A DNA stretch of 64,000 nt from Azospirillum melinis (GCF_013340935.1 NZ_WHOS01000023.1:1-64000); one strand, 5' to 3'. Shown: positions 46,536 through 55,763, numbered from the stretch's first letter. Notes: generated by a model from the sequence alone, not told the origin. Made by a program: numbers and translations.

Positions 46536-46564
46536 GTCTCTTGAGACAGGCCGGGAAGGATTAT

Positions 46565-46579
46565 GTTCCCTTTTTGTTC
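46565..46579 (-). promoter_or_regulatory. LexA/SOS box of imuA-imuB-dnaE2
   Basis: A perfect GTTC-N7-GTTC direct repeat (GAAC-N7-GAAC on the transcribed strand), the alphaproteobacterial LexA site. It ends 30 bases before the imuA start, so it overlaps the probable promoter. Confidence 0.9.
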
Positions 46580-47029
46580 CTCAGAAGCCGGACATAAGTC
46601 AAGACCAAGCCTATTCCGGCCAAGGTCAGGGCAGTGGCGTCACGTTTCTCCACGTCGCTGACGTGATCATGGACTCAGTGTCACAAGCGGAAATCCGGCG
46701 CAAACAGCCGGATCTTGAGTAGGTCGTTAAGGGCGGGGCATCCACGGCGAAGGCAGGAGAGTGACCGAACGCAGTGAAGTAAAGGGGAGAGGCCGGATAG
46801 TTCATCCCGGACCGGTTGCTGGATGCTGAACGACTCGGATCCTGTCCCTGATGGCCAGTGCTTTGTCAGATCTACATACTATGACGCGCGTTCGCGCGAA
46901 GAAGGTGCAACTGCCATGGTGGAGTAGGGAGGCTGAAATGACACAGTGTGTCGTCGTCTCCTACGGAGCGGAGGCAATTCTGTCATCGAGCCGCCATGTA
47001 TGACGGGATCGCATAGACGGGAGGGAGGA
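46580..47029. other. Intergenic region, nothing further recognised
   Basis: About 450 bases between the SOS cassette and the response regulator. It contains short purine-rich stretches near 46770-46790 and a CGCG-rich inverted patch near 46882-46900. No gene, tRNA or clear promoter was found. The end carries GGAGG for the next gene. Confidence 0.4.
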
Positions 47030-47470
47030 ATGGCCGATTGTCTGGACATCCTGGTTGCCGAGGACGATCCCCGCATCGCCGCGATGTTGGCCGATATTCT
47101 GGATGAACTGGGTCATCGCGTCGTCGGTGTCGTGGACACCGCCGAGGCTGCGATCGACCTCACCGCCGGTAAAGCTGTTGATGTGGCGGTGATCGACGTC
47201 TGGCTGGCCCATGGCTCCAACGGCCTGACCGCTGTGCGGCATTTGACCGGCCGAAACGGCATTCCCGTGATTGTGTGCAGCGGGCATGCGGCCGCCCAGG
47301 ACGCCCTGGGCGCCGGTGCCATCGCCTTTCTGGAGAAGCCGTTCCGGATCGCCGACCTGGAGCGCGCGTTGGAACTGGCGATGGGGTCCGGTGCGCTGGC
47401 GGATGCCACGGCGACCGCTGCGAGGGCAAGGATGCTGGCAGGCCACGCGCTGTCGCCTGCCGGTCGGTAG
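47030..47470 (+). CDS. Receiver-only response regulator
   Basis: A 146-aa CheY-like protein: acidic pocket E11-D12-D13, phosphoacceptor D56 in V-I-D-V-W, conserved Ser in C-S-G-H and Lys in E-K-P-F. There is no output domain beyond about residue 120; the C-terminal 25 residues are an Ala-rich helix. The start at 47030 has GGAGGGAGG upstream. It probably acts by protein contact or as a phosphate shuttle. No histidine kinase is adjacent. A truncated second copy lies at 62195-62505. Confidence 0.92.
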   Translation: MADCLDILVAEDDPRIAAMLADILDELGHRVVGVVDTAEAAIDLTAGKAVDVAVIDVWLAHGSNGLTAVRHLTGRNGIPVIVCSGHAAAQDALGAGAIAFLEKPFRIADLERALELAMGSGALADATATAARARMLAGHALSPAGR

Positions 47471-47643
47471 TCAAGTCTCAGGTGTATCGCTGATTGGACG
47501 CCGGTCGAACCAGGGCCGGATCTCGTCTGCTTGGGATCGAGCACGTCTACAGGGGGCCGGTGCGGATCAAATCCCGCCGTTGGTTGAACCGGGCACACGG
47601 CCCAAGCGTTCTATAGGTCCCGGTCCGGCTCAGGAGAGCATGA

Positions 47644-48042
47644 GTGCAGACAGACCTGAACTCGCCCGCGCCTTCGGTGGACAGTGCCGATCGCCGAACC
47701 CAGTTGGCTGCCGACCGAACCGTCTTCGCGGCGGAGCGGACCTACGCTGCGTGGGTCCGCACGGGTCTGGCAGGCTTGGCCAGCGGCGTCGGAGCCAAGA
47801 AGCTGCTGGAAGGAGTCGTTCCTGAATGGATGATCTGGGGAACCGGCTCCATCCTCGTCGCCTTCAGCGCGTTCTGTTTCGGTGCGGCCGTATGGCGCCA
47901 ACTGTTCGCAGGGCCACCGCCACCGCACCCTGACACGCCCCGCATTCCGCCAGCGCTGCTCATCGGAGTGAATGGGTTTCTGATGCTTGTTGCCTTCAGC
48001 GCGCTCGTCGGGATCTGGTTCGGAAGGACCGGTGGGAATTGA
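47644..48042 (+). CDS. DUF202 (YidH-like) membrane protein
   Basis: A 132-aa protein. It contains the DUF202 entry motif (A-A-E-R-T-Y-A-A-W-V-R-T-G-L-A) and three hydrophobic segments. The start is a GTG at 47644 with GGAG at a spacing of seven. The function of the family is unknown. Confidence 0.85.
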   Translation: MQTDLNSPAPSVDSADRRTQLAADRTVFAAERTYAAWVRTGLAGLASGVGAKKLLEGVVPEWMIWGTGSILVAFSAFCFGAAVWRQLFAGPPPPHPDTPRIPPALLIGVNGFLMLVAFSALVGIWFGRTGGN

Positions 48043-48320
48043 GCAGCATGCAGTTCCCGGCCAATATCCGGCTTCAGGAAGGCAGGGCCGGACCGGCGCA
48101 TTGACATGAGCTTCAATGCATCGGGGCAGCCGGGCAACGTCGACCGGGTTCTCGCCCGCGCGTGCTGGAAGCCATCCGCCCATTCTACGGTTGGCCTCCA
48201 TCGCCTCAAGCGGCTTCCTAATCTTGTGTCCGCGTCAAGGTGTGCTGACAGGACGATGGTCCCTGCTTCGCGCTGGAGCGGAAGCCGGTGCTCCAGGAGG
48301 CGCGGTTCAGTTGGGTAAAA

Positions 48321-48339
48321 CTTAGCCATCTGACGAAGT
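48321..48339. promoter_or_regulatory. Upstream ArsR-type operator
   Basis: This 19-base element (CTTAGC...GAAGT) matches the element at 48371-48389 in 16 of 19 positions and lies exactly 50 bases before it. It also has the outer inverted pair AAAACTT/AAGTTTT (48317-48323 and 48336-48342). Probable binding site for the ArsR-type regulator encoded at 48380. Confidence 0.6.
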
Positions 48340-48367
48340 TTTCGCTTGCACCTGCGACGCTCCAACG

Positions 48368-48391
48368 ATACTTAGCAATATGACTAAGTAT
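48368..48391. promoter_or_regulatory. Operator overlapping the ArsR start codon
   Basis: ATACTTAG and CTAAGTAT form a perfect eight-base inverted repeat with an eight-base spacer that contains the ATG of the regulator gene. Binding here would block initiation of its own message. Confidence 0.65.
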
Positions 48392-48721
48392 GAACCTGAT
48401 CTCTCGCTGCTCTTCCACGCGCTCTCGGATCCGACGCGCCGGTCGATCCTGACCCGGCTCGCCGGAGAACCCGCGCGCGTAACGGATTTGGCCGGTCCCA
48501 CCGGGCTGAGTCTGCCCACGGTGATGCGGCACCTTTCGGTGCTGGAGGAGGCCGGGTTGATTTCCACCTCCAAGGATGGGCGGACGCGGACCTGCGCCAT
48601 CGTGCCGGAGGCCCTGGATCCGGTGCGGACATGGCTGGACGAACACCGGGCCATATGGGAGGCCCGCCTCGACCGGCTGGATGCATTTGTGATGAACGCC
48701 ATGAAGGAGCGCAAAGAATGA
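48380..48721 (+). CDS. ArsR-family winged-helix regulator
   Basis: A 113-aa regulator: D-P-T-R-R-S-I-L-T-R-L opening, recognition helix S-L-P-T-V-M-R-H-L-S-V-L-E, and wing D-G-R-T-R-T. It lacks the Cys pairs of metal sensors, like the SdpR/AHSA1-linked group. Its stop overlaps the start of the SRPBCC gene (ATGATG). Autorepression through the two operator copies upstream is likely. Confidence 0.92.
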   Translation: MTKYEPDLSLLFHALSDPTRRSILTRLAGEPARVTDLAGPTGLSLPTVMRHLSVLEEAGLISTSKDGRTRTCAIVPEALDPVRTWLDEHRAIWEARLDRLDAFVMNAMKERKE

Positions 48722-49635
48722 TGTCGAACGGGGATACGACCAGTACGGCGCCGGAAAACAGGAAGGATCGCTTTGCGATGCTGACCTTCGAGCGGGATGT
48801 GGCCGCGCCCCTATCGGTGCTGTGGCATGCGTGGACGGCCCCGGCCGCTCGGATGGTATGGGCCGCCCCCACGCCTTCGGTCACCGTGGAGTTTCTTGAG
48901 GCCGACAGCAGGGTGGGAGGACGTGAAGTCTCGCTCTGCAAGGTGGCGGGGCAGCCGGACATCCGATGCGAGGTTGGCTGGCTGGAATTGCAGCCTGCGC
49001 TGCGCAGCGTGAACTACGAGGTGATTTCGTCCGAGGGCGTGACGCAGTCGGCTGCGTTGGTGACGGCGGACTTCTCCGGCACGGACAAGCGCAGCCGGTT
49101 GGCCGTGACGGTGCAGCTTTCCTCGCTGGCCGAGAACATGGAGGCCGGGTACCGGCAAGGCTTTGGCGCGGGGCTGGACAATCTCGCGGGCGTGGCCGAG
49201 CGGACCATGGTGCTCGAGCGCGTGATACAGGCACCTCGGACCCTGGTCTGGGGGGCGTGGATGAACCCCGAGACTCTGCCGCAGTGGTGGGGGCCGGACG
49301 GCTTCTCCTGCCGGACGACGCGGATTGATCTGCGGACGGGCGGAGAGTGGGTCTTCGACATGATTGCGCCGGATGGAACGGTCTTCCCGAACCACCATCG
49401 TTACGGTGAGGTCCGGCCTGAGGAGAGAATCGGCTACACACTTCTTTGGGGCGAGAATGGGCCGAAGCATGCCGACGCCTGGGCCTTGTTCGAGGATCTG
49501 GATGGGGCAACGAAGGTAACACTGGGGATGGTGTTCACCACGGTTGCCGAGTTCCAGGACGCGAAGGGTTTCGGTGCCGAGGAACTGGGACAGCAAACTC
49601 TTGGCAAGCTGGAACGCTTCGTCGCATCTCGCTGA
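48718..49635 (+). CDS. Tandem SRPBCC (AHSA1-like) domain protein
   Basis: A 305-aa protein with two START/Bet v1-like domains: the first from about residue 20 (T-F-E-R-D-V-A-A-P), the second from about 165 (V-L-E-R-V-I-Q-A-P), which has the usual W-W-G-P-D-G-F. AHSA1-type genes are very often coupled to ArsR regulators, as here. The ligand is unknown. Two fused domains in one chain suggest one may have diverged in role. Confidence 0.9.
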   Translation: MMSNGDTTSTAPENRKDRFAMLTFERDVAAPLSVLWHAWTAPAARMVWAAPTPSVTVEFLEADSRVGGREVSLCKVAGQPDIRCEVGWLELQPALRSVNYEVISSEGVTQSAALVTADFSGTDKRSRLAVTVQLSSLAENMEAGYRQGFGAGLDNLAGVAERTMVLERVIQAPRTLVWGAWMNPETLPQWWGPDGFSCRTTRIDLRTGGEWVFDMIAPDGTVFPNHHRYGEVRPEERIGYTLLWGENGPKHADAWALFEDLDGATKVTLGMVFTTVAEFQDAKGFGAEELGQQTLGKLERFVASR

Positions 49636-49898
49636 AGCGCTGCGACTTCCAACCGCCTCGACCCGGTCTTGTAGAGACGGGCGGACCTGGAAAGGCGGCG
49701 CGCTCCGGACAATCGGCGGCCAAGGGGCGCGGTCGCCATCAACCTGAAAAACAACCGGCGGCGCGAACCGGTGATGCGCTTGACGGGAATCAGGAGCCCG
49801 TGCGCATCATGGAGGGACGGAGTTGGCTTGGGCGATGATGCCCAGGCGGTCTCTTCCATAGGTAGGCCCAGATGTCTCGCCGAGGCGAAAGACAAACG

Positions 49899-49924
49899 GG
49901 CTACCGCCTGGGTAGGCGGTAGCC
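49899..49924. promoter_or_regulatory. Strong hairpin upstream of the replicase gene
   Basis: GGCTACCGCC and GGCGGTAGCC form a perfect ten-base stem with a six-base loop (TGGGTA). It lies 120 bases before the preferred replicase start. It may be an origin structure, a transcription attenuator or a terminator for the genes to the left; there is no T-run. Confidence 0.55.
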
Positions 49925-50045
49925 GATGGCCCGGCGGCCGGATCCCCGATCCAGCCGCGGGCCACTCGAAGCCAACCCTGTCAACAAATTTGCCTCGTCT
50001 CCGCAAACATCTTCACGCCGGGCGGCTTCATTTAAGCGGCGCGCG

Positions 50046-51920
50046 GTGGCAGATGTTCTGCTGCTCTCCTCTCCGGCATCGGCGCCATGGGCCGAACGCT
50101 TCCTGGAGCGCTACGACGTCCACCGTGAGCTCAATGCCGCCGGACGTTTGGCCCGTCGGGGCCGGGCGGGCCGGGGCGACAGCTGGCTTGAGCAGGCGGA
50201 CCCGGCGGCGATCGCGGACCGGCGGCAGTTCGTCGAGCGCGCACGCGACACCGCAGTTCGCGTCGATGCCCGGTTCCGGATCGGCTTCCGCTGGTTCGGC
50301 GGCTATGTCAGCGGCAAGCCCGGGCGTGGTGGCCGAGGCTACTGGCGGTCGGCATTCATCCATCAGGGGCTGATCAGCACCGAGCACCCAATCCTGCGGT
50401 TGTTCGTGACCAAATTGCACAAGGCCCGGCGCCTGCTGACGGGCAACGACAAGGGTGCGGTGACGGCGGGCGGGACCAAGGTGTTGGCGCTGGACGATGC
50501 TTATGTGCATGCCAATTCGGACATGCGCGGCGTGCTCCGGGTGGAGCTCGATCGCGATTTCGCATCCTGGGACCAACTCCGCCAAGCCGTCCTGACCTGT
50601 GGCGTGCCGACGCCGAACATCGTGGTGGCCCACATCCATGAGGTCACCGGTGCCGTCCAGGCGCCGCACCTAATCTGGTTGCTCGAGAACAGCGTCTGCT
50701 TCACCGGCCGCGGACGGGCCGGGCCACAGGCGGCATTCCGGTCAGCCTTGCAGCGGTTGACCATGGCGCTGGCGACCGCCGGTGCCGATCAGGGTGGGCG
50801 GTCCAACGCTCTGAAAATGAAGAATCCGCTTTCGCCTCGCTGGAGCCGGGCGGTCTGGGGCGAGGAGCCGTACGGGTCCCTGGCCGCCGTCAGTGCCGGG
50901 CTGCCGGACGCCAGAGACGTGACTGTCGCCGAGGCGGCTGGGAAGGATGATGCGGCGGAGGCCGGGGGATCGAACAGCTTGTTCCGGCGGCTTCGGGCCT
51001 TTGCCTTCGGCGCGGTCGCCAGCCACCATCCGGACGGCGAGGGGGTGGGCAGCCGCGGCGAGTTCGAGCAGGAGGTGGTCGGCCACGCCTACGAGATTGT
51101 GGACGCATGCGGCGCCTCGGAGAAGCAGGCCAGGGCGACGGCGATGAAGGTGGCCACGTACGCTTGGGAGCATTTCGATGGAGGACGATGGAAGATGAAG
51201 CAGAATTGGGGCGTCTGCGCCGCGCAGACCAAGGGGCTGACGGAGGCTGAGGCGAAGGCGGTCGGTGGCCGATACGCGGCGGCGCGGCGGCGCGAGGCGT
51301 CGGTGGAGAAGCTGGTGGCAGCGTACCGTCGCCTGGTGGCGGTGGGCACGGAACCTTCGCGTGCGGCCGTCGCCCTGGAGGCGGGCTTGTGCGGGCGGAC
51401 GGCCGAACGCCGGTGGGACGAGGTCGTACAGGCGGTCGCTCTGGCTGACGCGGAGCCTGCTGTCGAGGTCTCGACACTCGCTCCTTTAGATAAAAAGGTC
51501 ATCCCAGCGGCAGGCCCAGAAAATGCCGCAGACAAGTCGATGAGGGCAGCCGGAGGTGACCTGGAGACGGTGGCGGCGGCCATGCAGCCGGTGATCGGGT
51601 CACGTCGGCTGATTCTCCCGACGCAGGAAGGCAGTGGACGGTTGCTCGGCGCGGCTGATGTGGGCGGTAAGCACCGGTCCGGGCCGACCCGACACCCCGG
51701 CGCATGCCTGTCGGCGGGCGGGGTCCGTCCGGAGACATGGTCCCAAAGTTCTCAGGGGAGCGAGGCCATAGGCTGTGGCCGGGCCGCGGGCTCGGAGATC
51801 GTGGCCACGCAGGGTGGCCGCGGCGATCGGTGCATCGGGTCCATGGCTCGGCGGGCGCATCCGTCAGGCAGGCCGTCGACCCTTGGGCAGGCTAATGGTG
51901 GGATGCCGTCCTCCAGGTGA
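50046..51920 (+). CDS. Plasmid replicase-type initiator (Replicase/PriCT)
   Basis: About 624 aa from a GTG at 50046; the frame is open from an ATG at 49926, which directly abuts the hairpin and is less likely. Residues of the first 300 resemble the Replicase family of ColE2-type and phage primase-initiators: V-E-L-D-R-D segment, H-L-I-W-L-L-E, and the G-R-S-N-A-L-K...N-P strand. A PriCT-like segment follows (A-F-A-F-G-A-V...A-Y-E-I-V, then M-K-V-A-T-Y-A-W-E-H-F). The final 150 residues are low complexity. It indicates a plasmid or plasmid-derived segment. Partition genes are not nearby. Confidence 0.75.
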   Translation: MADVLLLSSPASAPWAERFLERYDVHRELNAAGRLARRGRAGRGDSWLEQADPAAIADRRQFVERARDTAVRVDARFRIGFRWFGGYVSGKPGRGGRGYWRSAFIHQGLISTEHPILRLFVTKLHKARRLLTGNDKGAVTAGGTKVLALDDAYVHANSDMRGVLRVELDRDFASWDQLRQAVLTCGVPTPNIVVAHIHEVTGAVQAPHLIWLLENSVCFTGRGRAGPQAAFRSALQRLTMALATAGADQGGRSNALKMKNPLSPRWSRAVWGEEPYGSLAAVSAGLPDARDVTVAEAAGKDDAAEAGGSNSLFRRLRAFAFGAVASHHPDGEGVGSRGEFEQEVVGHAYEIVDACGASEKQARATAMKVATYAWEHFDGGRWKMKQNWGVCAAQTKGLTEAEAKAVGGRYAAARRREASVEKLVAAYRRLVAVGTEPSRAAVALEAGLCGRTAERRWDEVVQAVALADAEPAVEVSTLAPLDKKVIPAAGPENAADKSMRAAGGDLETVAAAMQPVIGSRRLILPTQEGSGRLLGAADVGGKHRSGPTRHPGACLSAGGVRPETWSQSSQGSEAIGCGRAAGSEIVATQGGRGDRCIGSMARRAHPSGRPSTLGQANGGMPSSR

Positions 51921-52116
51921 TGGTCCTTGGACCGAGGGGCGCTACGGGCATCCTGGTCCGACGCCACGGCAGATGGACGATGAACCTCCTGGTAGCCCGC
52001 TCCCGGCAGAGCCGCCTCAGACCTTCAACTGCTGGGGGCCGTCTTCTGAGCACCGGCAGGCGGTCTGCGTGGTCCACCGGCGATCGGGCCAGCCTGATGG
52101 AGCCGACCCGGCCGGG

Positions 52117-52590
52117 TCACAGGGGCTTGAGCCAGATGGTGCTGAAGTCGCTGACGCAAAGGCCCCACATGTTGATCGCGTCGGTCCCGCCGGACAGGTA
52201 GACGAGGATGCCGTTCGTACCCGCTTCGCACCATGCCCCGCGGTCGCCAGTGTCCAGCAGGTCGCCCTGGGACGGGTTGAAGTCGTAGATCCAGTCGTTC
52301 CCGGCGCCGGGGCGGAACACGAACAGGTCAGGACCAGCGCCGCCCGACAGGCTGTCGTCGCCCGTGTCCCCGTTCAGCACGTCGTCGTCGAAGTTGCCGA
52401 GGAGGTCGTCCGCTCCCTGGCCGCCGTAGAGCGCGTCGTTCCCGAGGTTCCCGTACACCGCGTCCGCCGCCAGTTTGCCGTAGGCGTAGTCGGAGTCCTG
52501 CCCGACGAACAGGATGTCGGCGCCCCGGCAGAATCAAGGATGCACACCTGTGCTCAGGCCAGTGCCGCCCCAGATGCTTTCCCGCCCCCA
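52117..52590 (-). pseudogene. RTX-repeat protein remnant
   Basis: The open part from about 52530 down to 52117 reads as calcium-binding RTX nonapeptides (G-N-L-G-N-D-A-L-Y-G-G, then G-D-T-G-D-D-S-L-S-G-G) and a typical RTX end F-V-F-R-P-G-A-G-N-D. In the same frame upstream there is more RTX-like code (W-G-G-T-G-L) followed by a TGA at about 52538. No start codon with a ribosome-binding site is visible. So this is the C-terminal end of a secreted RTX protein that lost its 5' part. Confidence 0.65.
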
Positions 52591-52647
52591 TGACCTCTCA
52601 TCAGGCTCTTGGGCACTGGCTTCTTGTCGCCGCAGCCCGTGGGCTGC

Positions 52648-53604
52648 CTAGCCCTGCAACGGCTGGATCAGCATCGTCCAGAAGAGTTCTGCTCCGCCTT
52701 CGGCCGTCAGTTTCCCCTCACGGTCGGCGCCAGCATAGGAGGCCATGCCCGTCGACCTCAGGTAGAGGCTCTGGCTATCAGCATCGACGGAGATGCTCTC
52801 GTTCCAGGAATTGTCGGCTCCGTTTTCTTTAGCCGAATAGAAAAGCGTGTTGCGGCTGCTACCGAAGCCCCCCAGCCAGATCCGGCATCCCGACATTCGG
52901 CTGCCGTGGCGGAAGATGGTTGCCGAGAAGTGGTCGGCGTCGATGCGCCGGAACGACGTTTGAATCCCGGGATTCCGTCGCTCGAGTTCCTCCAGCGAGC
53001 CCTCGAAGTAGTTTGCGATGAAGCCGTACGCATCCTCCAGGAAGACGTGCCGGTCATGATCCGAGAACTCCTGCCGGATCCGGAGATTGCTGGACCTGGG
53101 GCGCTCCGGCACCGGCCCTGACGGCGCCGGGGGTCTCGCGGACGGGGTTCGCCTTACCGGTGAAGGCGCCATTGCCTCCACGGCCGACCTGATGGCGCGG
53201 GCGACGTCCACCATGGCGTCGTCCTTGTCCGGCCACTTGGTGACCGGCTTTCCGTCCGTGGGCGTCGCCATCAGGCTGCTCAGCGGAGGGTGCATCCAGT
53301 CGCAGGGCCGGAGGATGACCGGGATGACCCTGGCCTCACCGGCTGCTTGGCGCTCCATGGCGCGGGTCATTTCCCGCTCGTAGCAGTAGTTCGAGGCGAG
53401 GAAATCCGCGCTGACCAACAGGAGGACGACGTCCGCCTCCTCCAGATGCCTGCTGATCGTGCCATCCACGGCGTCACCCGCGAGGATCCTCCGGTCGTTC
53501 CAGACCTCGATGAGCCCCTGGCGCCGGAGCATCGAAAGCTGGACCTCGAGCTCCTGCCGGAGCGCCTCGTCCTTGTGCGAGTAGGAGATGAACAGCTTCG
53601 CCAT
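52648..53604 (-). CDS. TIR-domain protein
   Basis: A 318-aa protein. The TIR domain (1-145) begins K-L-F-I-S-Y-S-H-K-D-E; the catalytic Glu is probably E78 in Y-E-R-E-M, so NAD cleavage is plausible. A Pro/Arg-rich linker (about 150-180) leads to a C-terminal domain of about 130 aa that I do not recognise and that may sense the trigger or form the oligomer. The start at 53604 has AGGA at a spacing of six. It is divergent from the operator-controlled pair at 53798. An abortive-infection effector role is inferred from the family. Confidence 0.85.
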   Translation of the reverse strand: MAKLFISYSHKDEALRQELEVQLSMLRRQGLIEVWNDRRILAGDAVDGTISRHLEEADVVLLLVSADFLASNYCYEREMTRAMERQAAGEARVIPVILRPCDWMHPPLSSLMATPTDGKPVTKWPDKDDAMVDVARAIRSAVEAMAPSPVRRTPSARPPAPSGPVPERPRSSNLRIRQEFSDHDRHVFLEDAYGFIANYFEGSLEELERRNPGIQTSFRRIDADHFSATIFRHGSRMSGCRIWLGGFGSSRNTLFYSAKENGADNSWNESISVDADSQSLYLRSTGMASYAGADREGKLTAEGGAELFWTMLIQPLQG

Positions 53605-53758
53605 GTCAGTTCCTGTTCGGTCGTGCCGCAAAGTACCAGGAATGATGCGGTCGCGCACTGGATCCGATTCCAGGTAGCCGAGCGGAGGCAGGCCAGGGTT
53701 CGCCCCGTTGCACATTGCCCGTTCACGCATGCCGGTTGACGTGACGCTGAACGCGCGT

Positions 53759-53781
53759 TATTTTCGTGTAACACGTAAATA
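53759..53781. promoter_or_regulatory. Palindromic operator before the 53798 gene
   Basis: TATTTTCGTGT and ACACGTAAATA match as inverted halves in 10 of 11 positions around a central A. The site lies 17-39 bases before the start codon, where a promoter would be. Probably bound by the small basic protein encoded just downstream. Confidence 0.6.
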
Positions 53782-53797
53782 GCGCGCGGGGCGTAGC

Positions 53798-54148
53798 ATG
53801 GATTGCCAGGACGAAAAGCCTCGGGCCGGTCGCGGGCGCCCGAAGACCCATGCAAGCGACAAGGAGCGGTGGAGGCTGCACAACGCGCGCCGTAAGGCGG
53901 CGTCCGAAGCGCTCAACGACCGACTGAGAGAAGTCGAAGGCGAACTCAGCGCCGCAAAGCAGGAGGTGGCTTTCCTGACTGCGAAGTTGAGCCGCCTCAC
54001 CGATGCTCTGGCCGAGGCCATCGCCATCATGCCCGCCGAACATTTCGAGAAGCTCGCCCGCTATATGTCGGAGACCCACGCGAACCCGCGGATGGGATCA
54101 CCCGAGGCGGAGGCACAGGCAGCCGATCTGGAACCGAGGAGGGATTGA
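53798..54148 (+). CDS. Small coiled-coil DNA-binding-like protein
   Basis: A 116-aa protein with a basic N-terminus (K-P-R-A-G-R-G-R-P-K, AT-hook-like) followed by a heptad-rich coiled coil at about 40-80 (L-R-E-V-E-G-E-L-S-A-A-K-Q-E-V). It resembles small plasmid or phage DNA-binding proteins. The palindrome upstream suggests autoregulation. The stop is one base before the next start, so the two genes form an operon. Confidence 0.7.
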   Translation: MDCQDEKPRAGRGRPKTHASDKERWRLHNARRKAASEALNDRLREVEGELSAAKQEVAFLTAKLSRLTDALAEAIAIMPAEHFEKLARYMSETHANPRMGSPEAEAQAADLEPRRD

Positions 54149-54149
54149 T

Positions 54150-55763
54150 ATGGCCCGCCGTCATAATGCGCCCCTCCTGGTCGAGCTACTCGCCAACGGC
54201 ATCGATCCACTGGCACCGGGTTCCTATAACCGCAGCCTCATGTTGCTTTCTGATGCCGCTCACTCTGCATTGTTCAAGTCGCTCTCCGTGGCGCCGTCCG
54301 TCCTCACGGCTGCAAACTGCATTCTCCAGCTGGGCGAGCAGCCTCGCCAGATCGTCTTCGACGCCATCGACCTCGCGGCGCTGATCGACGGGGCTTTGTG
54401 GCTCGAATTCGACATGCCAAATGGTTGCGATGCTTCCGAGGCAGGGGAAACCGTCAGCCAGCCAGGTGGACGGCTTCTGCGTGAGGGGTGGCTGATCACG
54501 AAGGAGGTCGGAAGCGGTTCGAACGTCAGCTTTACAGCATGTCGTTTCGGCGAGCGTGAAACGGCTTTCGAAGCTGAGCGCTTCATAATCCGTATCGTCC
54601 GACAGTTGGGTGTGAGGTATGGGGTCGTTGTCGATCCGGTGCTGGACTCGACCAAGTTGTCACCCGAAGAGAAGGCAGCTGTGCCGGAACTTGGCGCCGG
54701 GATCCTGTCTCTCCTGGCCGTTCTGGGTGCGCCGAGGCTTACGGAGATCGTTGATGCGAAACTGGATAGGCGTGGTGGGCTAACGCGTCTGCGGGAATAC
54801 AGGATGGCGTCACCATGGACGGATCTCGATCGGAATGGGGTTCCGATGTTGCCGCGGGCCGTGCGCTCGGGGCTCCTCTACGACGAGCTCATGGATTCAT
54901 TCGATCTGAACGAGGGGCTGATCTGGTCTGGCCGCAGCTTGTTCAACAGCGCTGAAGAGCGCCTCCGCGCGTTGGAGGTCACCGCTGGGCGTCGGGATAT
55001 GCTGAAGGCCGCAGAGCCCTTCGTCCTCGGAGCCTCGGTGGCAGAGAGTGCCGCCATCGTTGCGGCTGAGGAGCGCACTGGGATGGAGGAGGCGCGCCGA
55101 CAGCTTGCCCTACCTTTCCCGAGAGCCTGGTTGGAGTGGCAGGGTGTCGAGTGCGGCCTCCCAGGCCAGCGCTGGGGCATGTTCATCGAAGCTCTCGATG
55201 AGAACGTCCGGGGGGATGCTCGCGGCATCATCTTCCCAGCACGCCTGCTGGAGCGCCTTGAATGGGAAGACATCACTAGGTTGAAGGGGTTCTGTTTCCT
55301 TCTGCGAATCTCCAACCCGGATGAACCGATCGTCAGCTTCCCGGAGGCTTACCTTCCGGCTGGCGTGGATCCCGCTTCCATCGACCAGCACCTCTTCGGC
55401 AGGTTCATCCTGGCGGTCCTCACCTTTCTGACCCAGCCACGGATGACGGAGACCCGCGTCAGGGAGCATCCGGAGCGCGTGCGCTCGAACCGGGTGCGCG
55501 CGGAACGCCGCCTCGCTCCCCTCGGAACCGTTCGGGAGATCCGATTGCTCATCGACGAACCTCCGTCCAGCGGATCGGGCGCGCGCACGGGAGGTGGCCC
55601 AGTCCAGAGCGGAACGATGCCTCGCCACCAGGTCAGGGCGTTCTGGCGGTACCGGATGGGCAAGCTGGAGTTTGTTCGGCCGCACTGGCGGGGGTCGGAA
55701 GCCAACGGCATCTCGCGTCGCCGTTACCTCGTCATGCAAGGCGGTGATCAAAGGGCTGCTTAG
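54150..55763 (+). CDS. Large hypothetical protein
   Basis: A 537-aa protein that I do not recognise. The start at 54150 has GAGGAGG upstream and follows the previous stop by one base. The chain is mixed alpha/beta without signal or membrane segments. The last 60 residues (P-R-H-Q-V-R-A-F-W-R-Y-R) are basic and might bind nucleic acid. Its coupling to a small DNA-binding protein and its place beside a TIR gene on plasmid-like DNA suggest a mobile-element or defence role, without proof. Confidence 0.7.
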   Translation: MARRHNAPLLVELLANGIDPLAPGSYNRSLMLLSDAAHSALFKSLSVAPSVLTAANCILQLGEQPRQIVFDAIDLAALIDGALWLEFDMPNGCDASEAGETVSQPGGRLLREGWLITKEVGSGSNVSFTACRFGERETAFEAERFIIRIVRQLGVRYGVVVDPVLDSTKLSPEEKAAVPELGAGILSLLAVLGAPRLTEIVDAKLDRRGGLTRLREYRMASPWTDLDRNGVPMLPRAVRSGLLYDELMDSFDLNEGLIWSGRSLFNSAEERLRALEVTAGRRDMLKAAEPFVLGASVAESAAIVAAEERTGMEEARRQLALPFPRAWLEWQGVECGLPGQRWGMFIEALDENVRGDARGIIFPARLLERLEWEDITRLKGFCFLLRISNPDEPIVSFPEAYLPAGVDPASIDQHLFGRFILAVLTFLTQPRMTETRVREHPERVRSNRVRAERRLAPLGTVREIRLLIDEPPSSGSGARTGGGPVQSGTMPRHQVRAFWRYRMGKLEFVRPHWRGSEANGISRRRYLVMQGGDQRAA

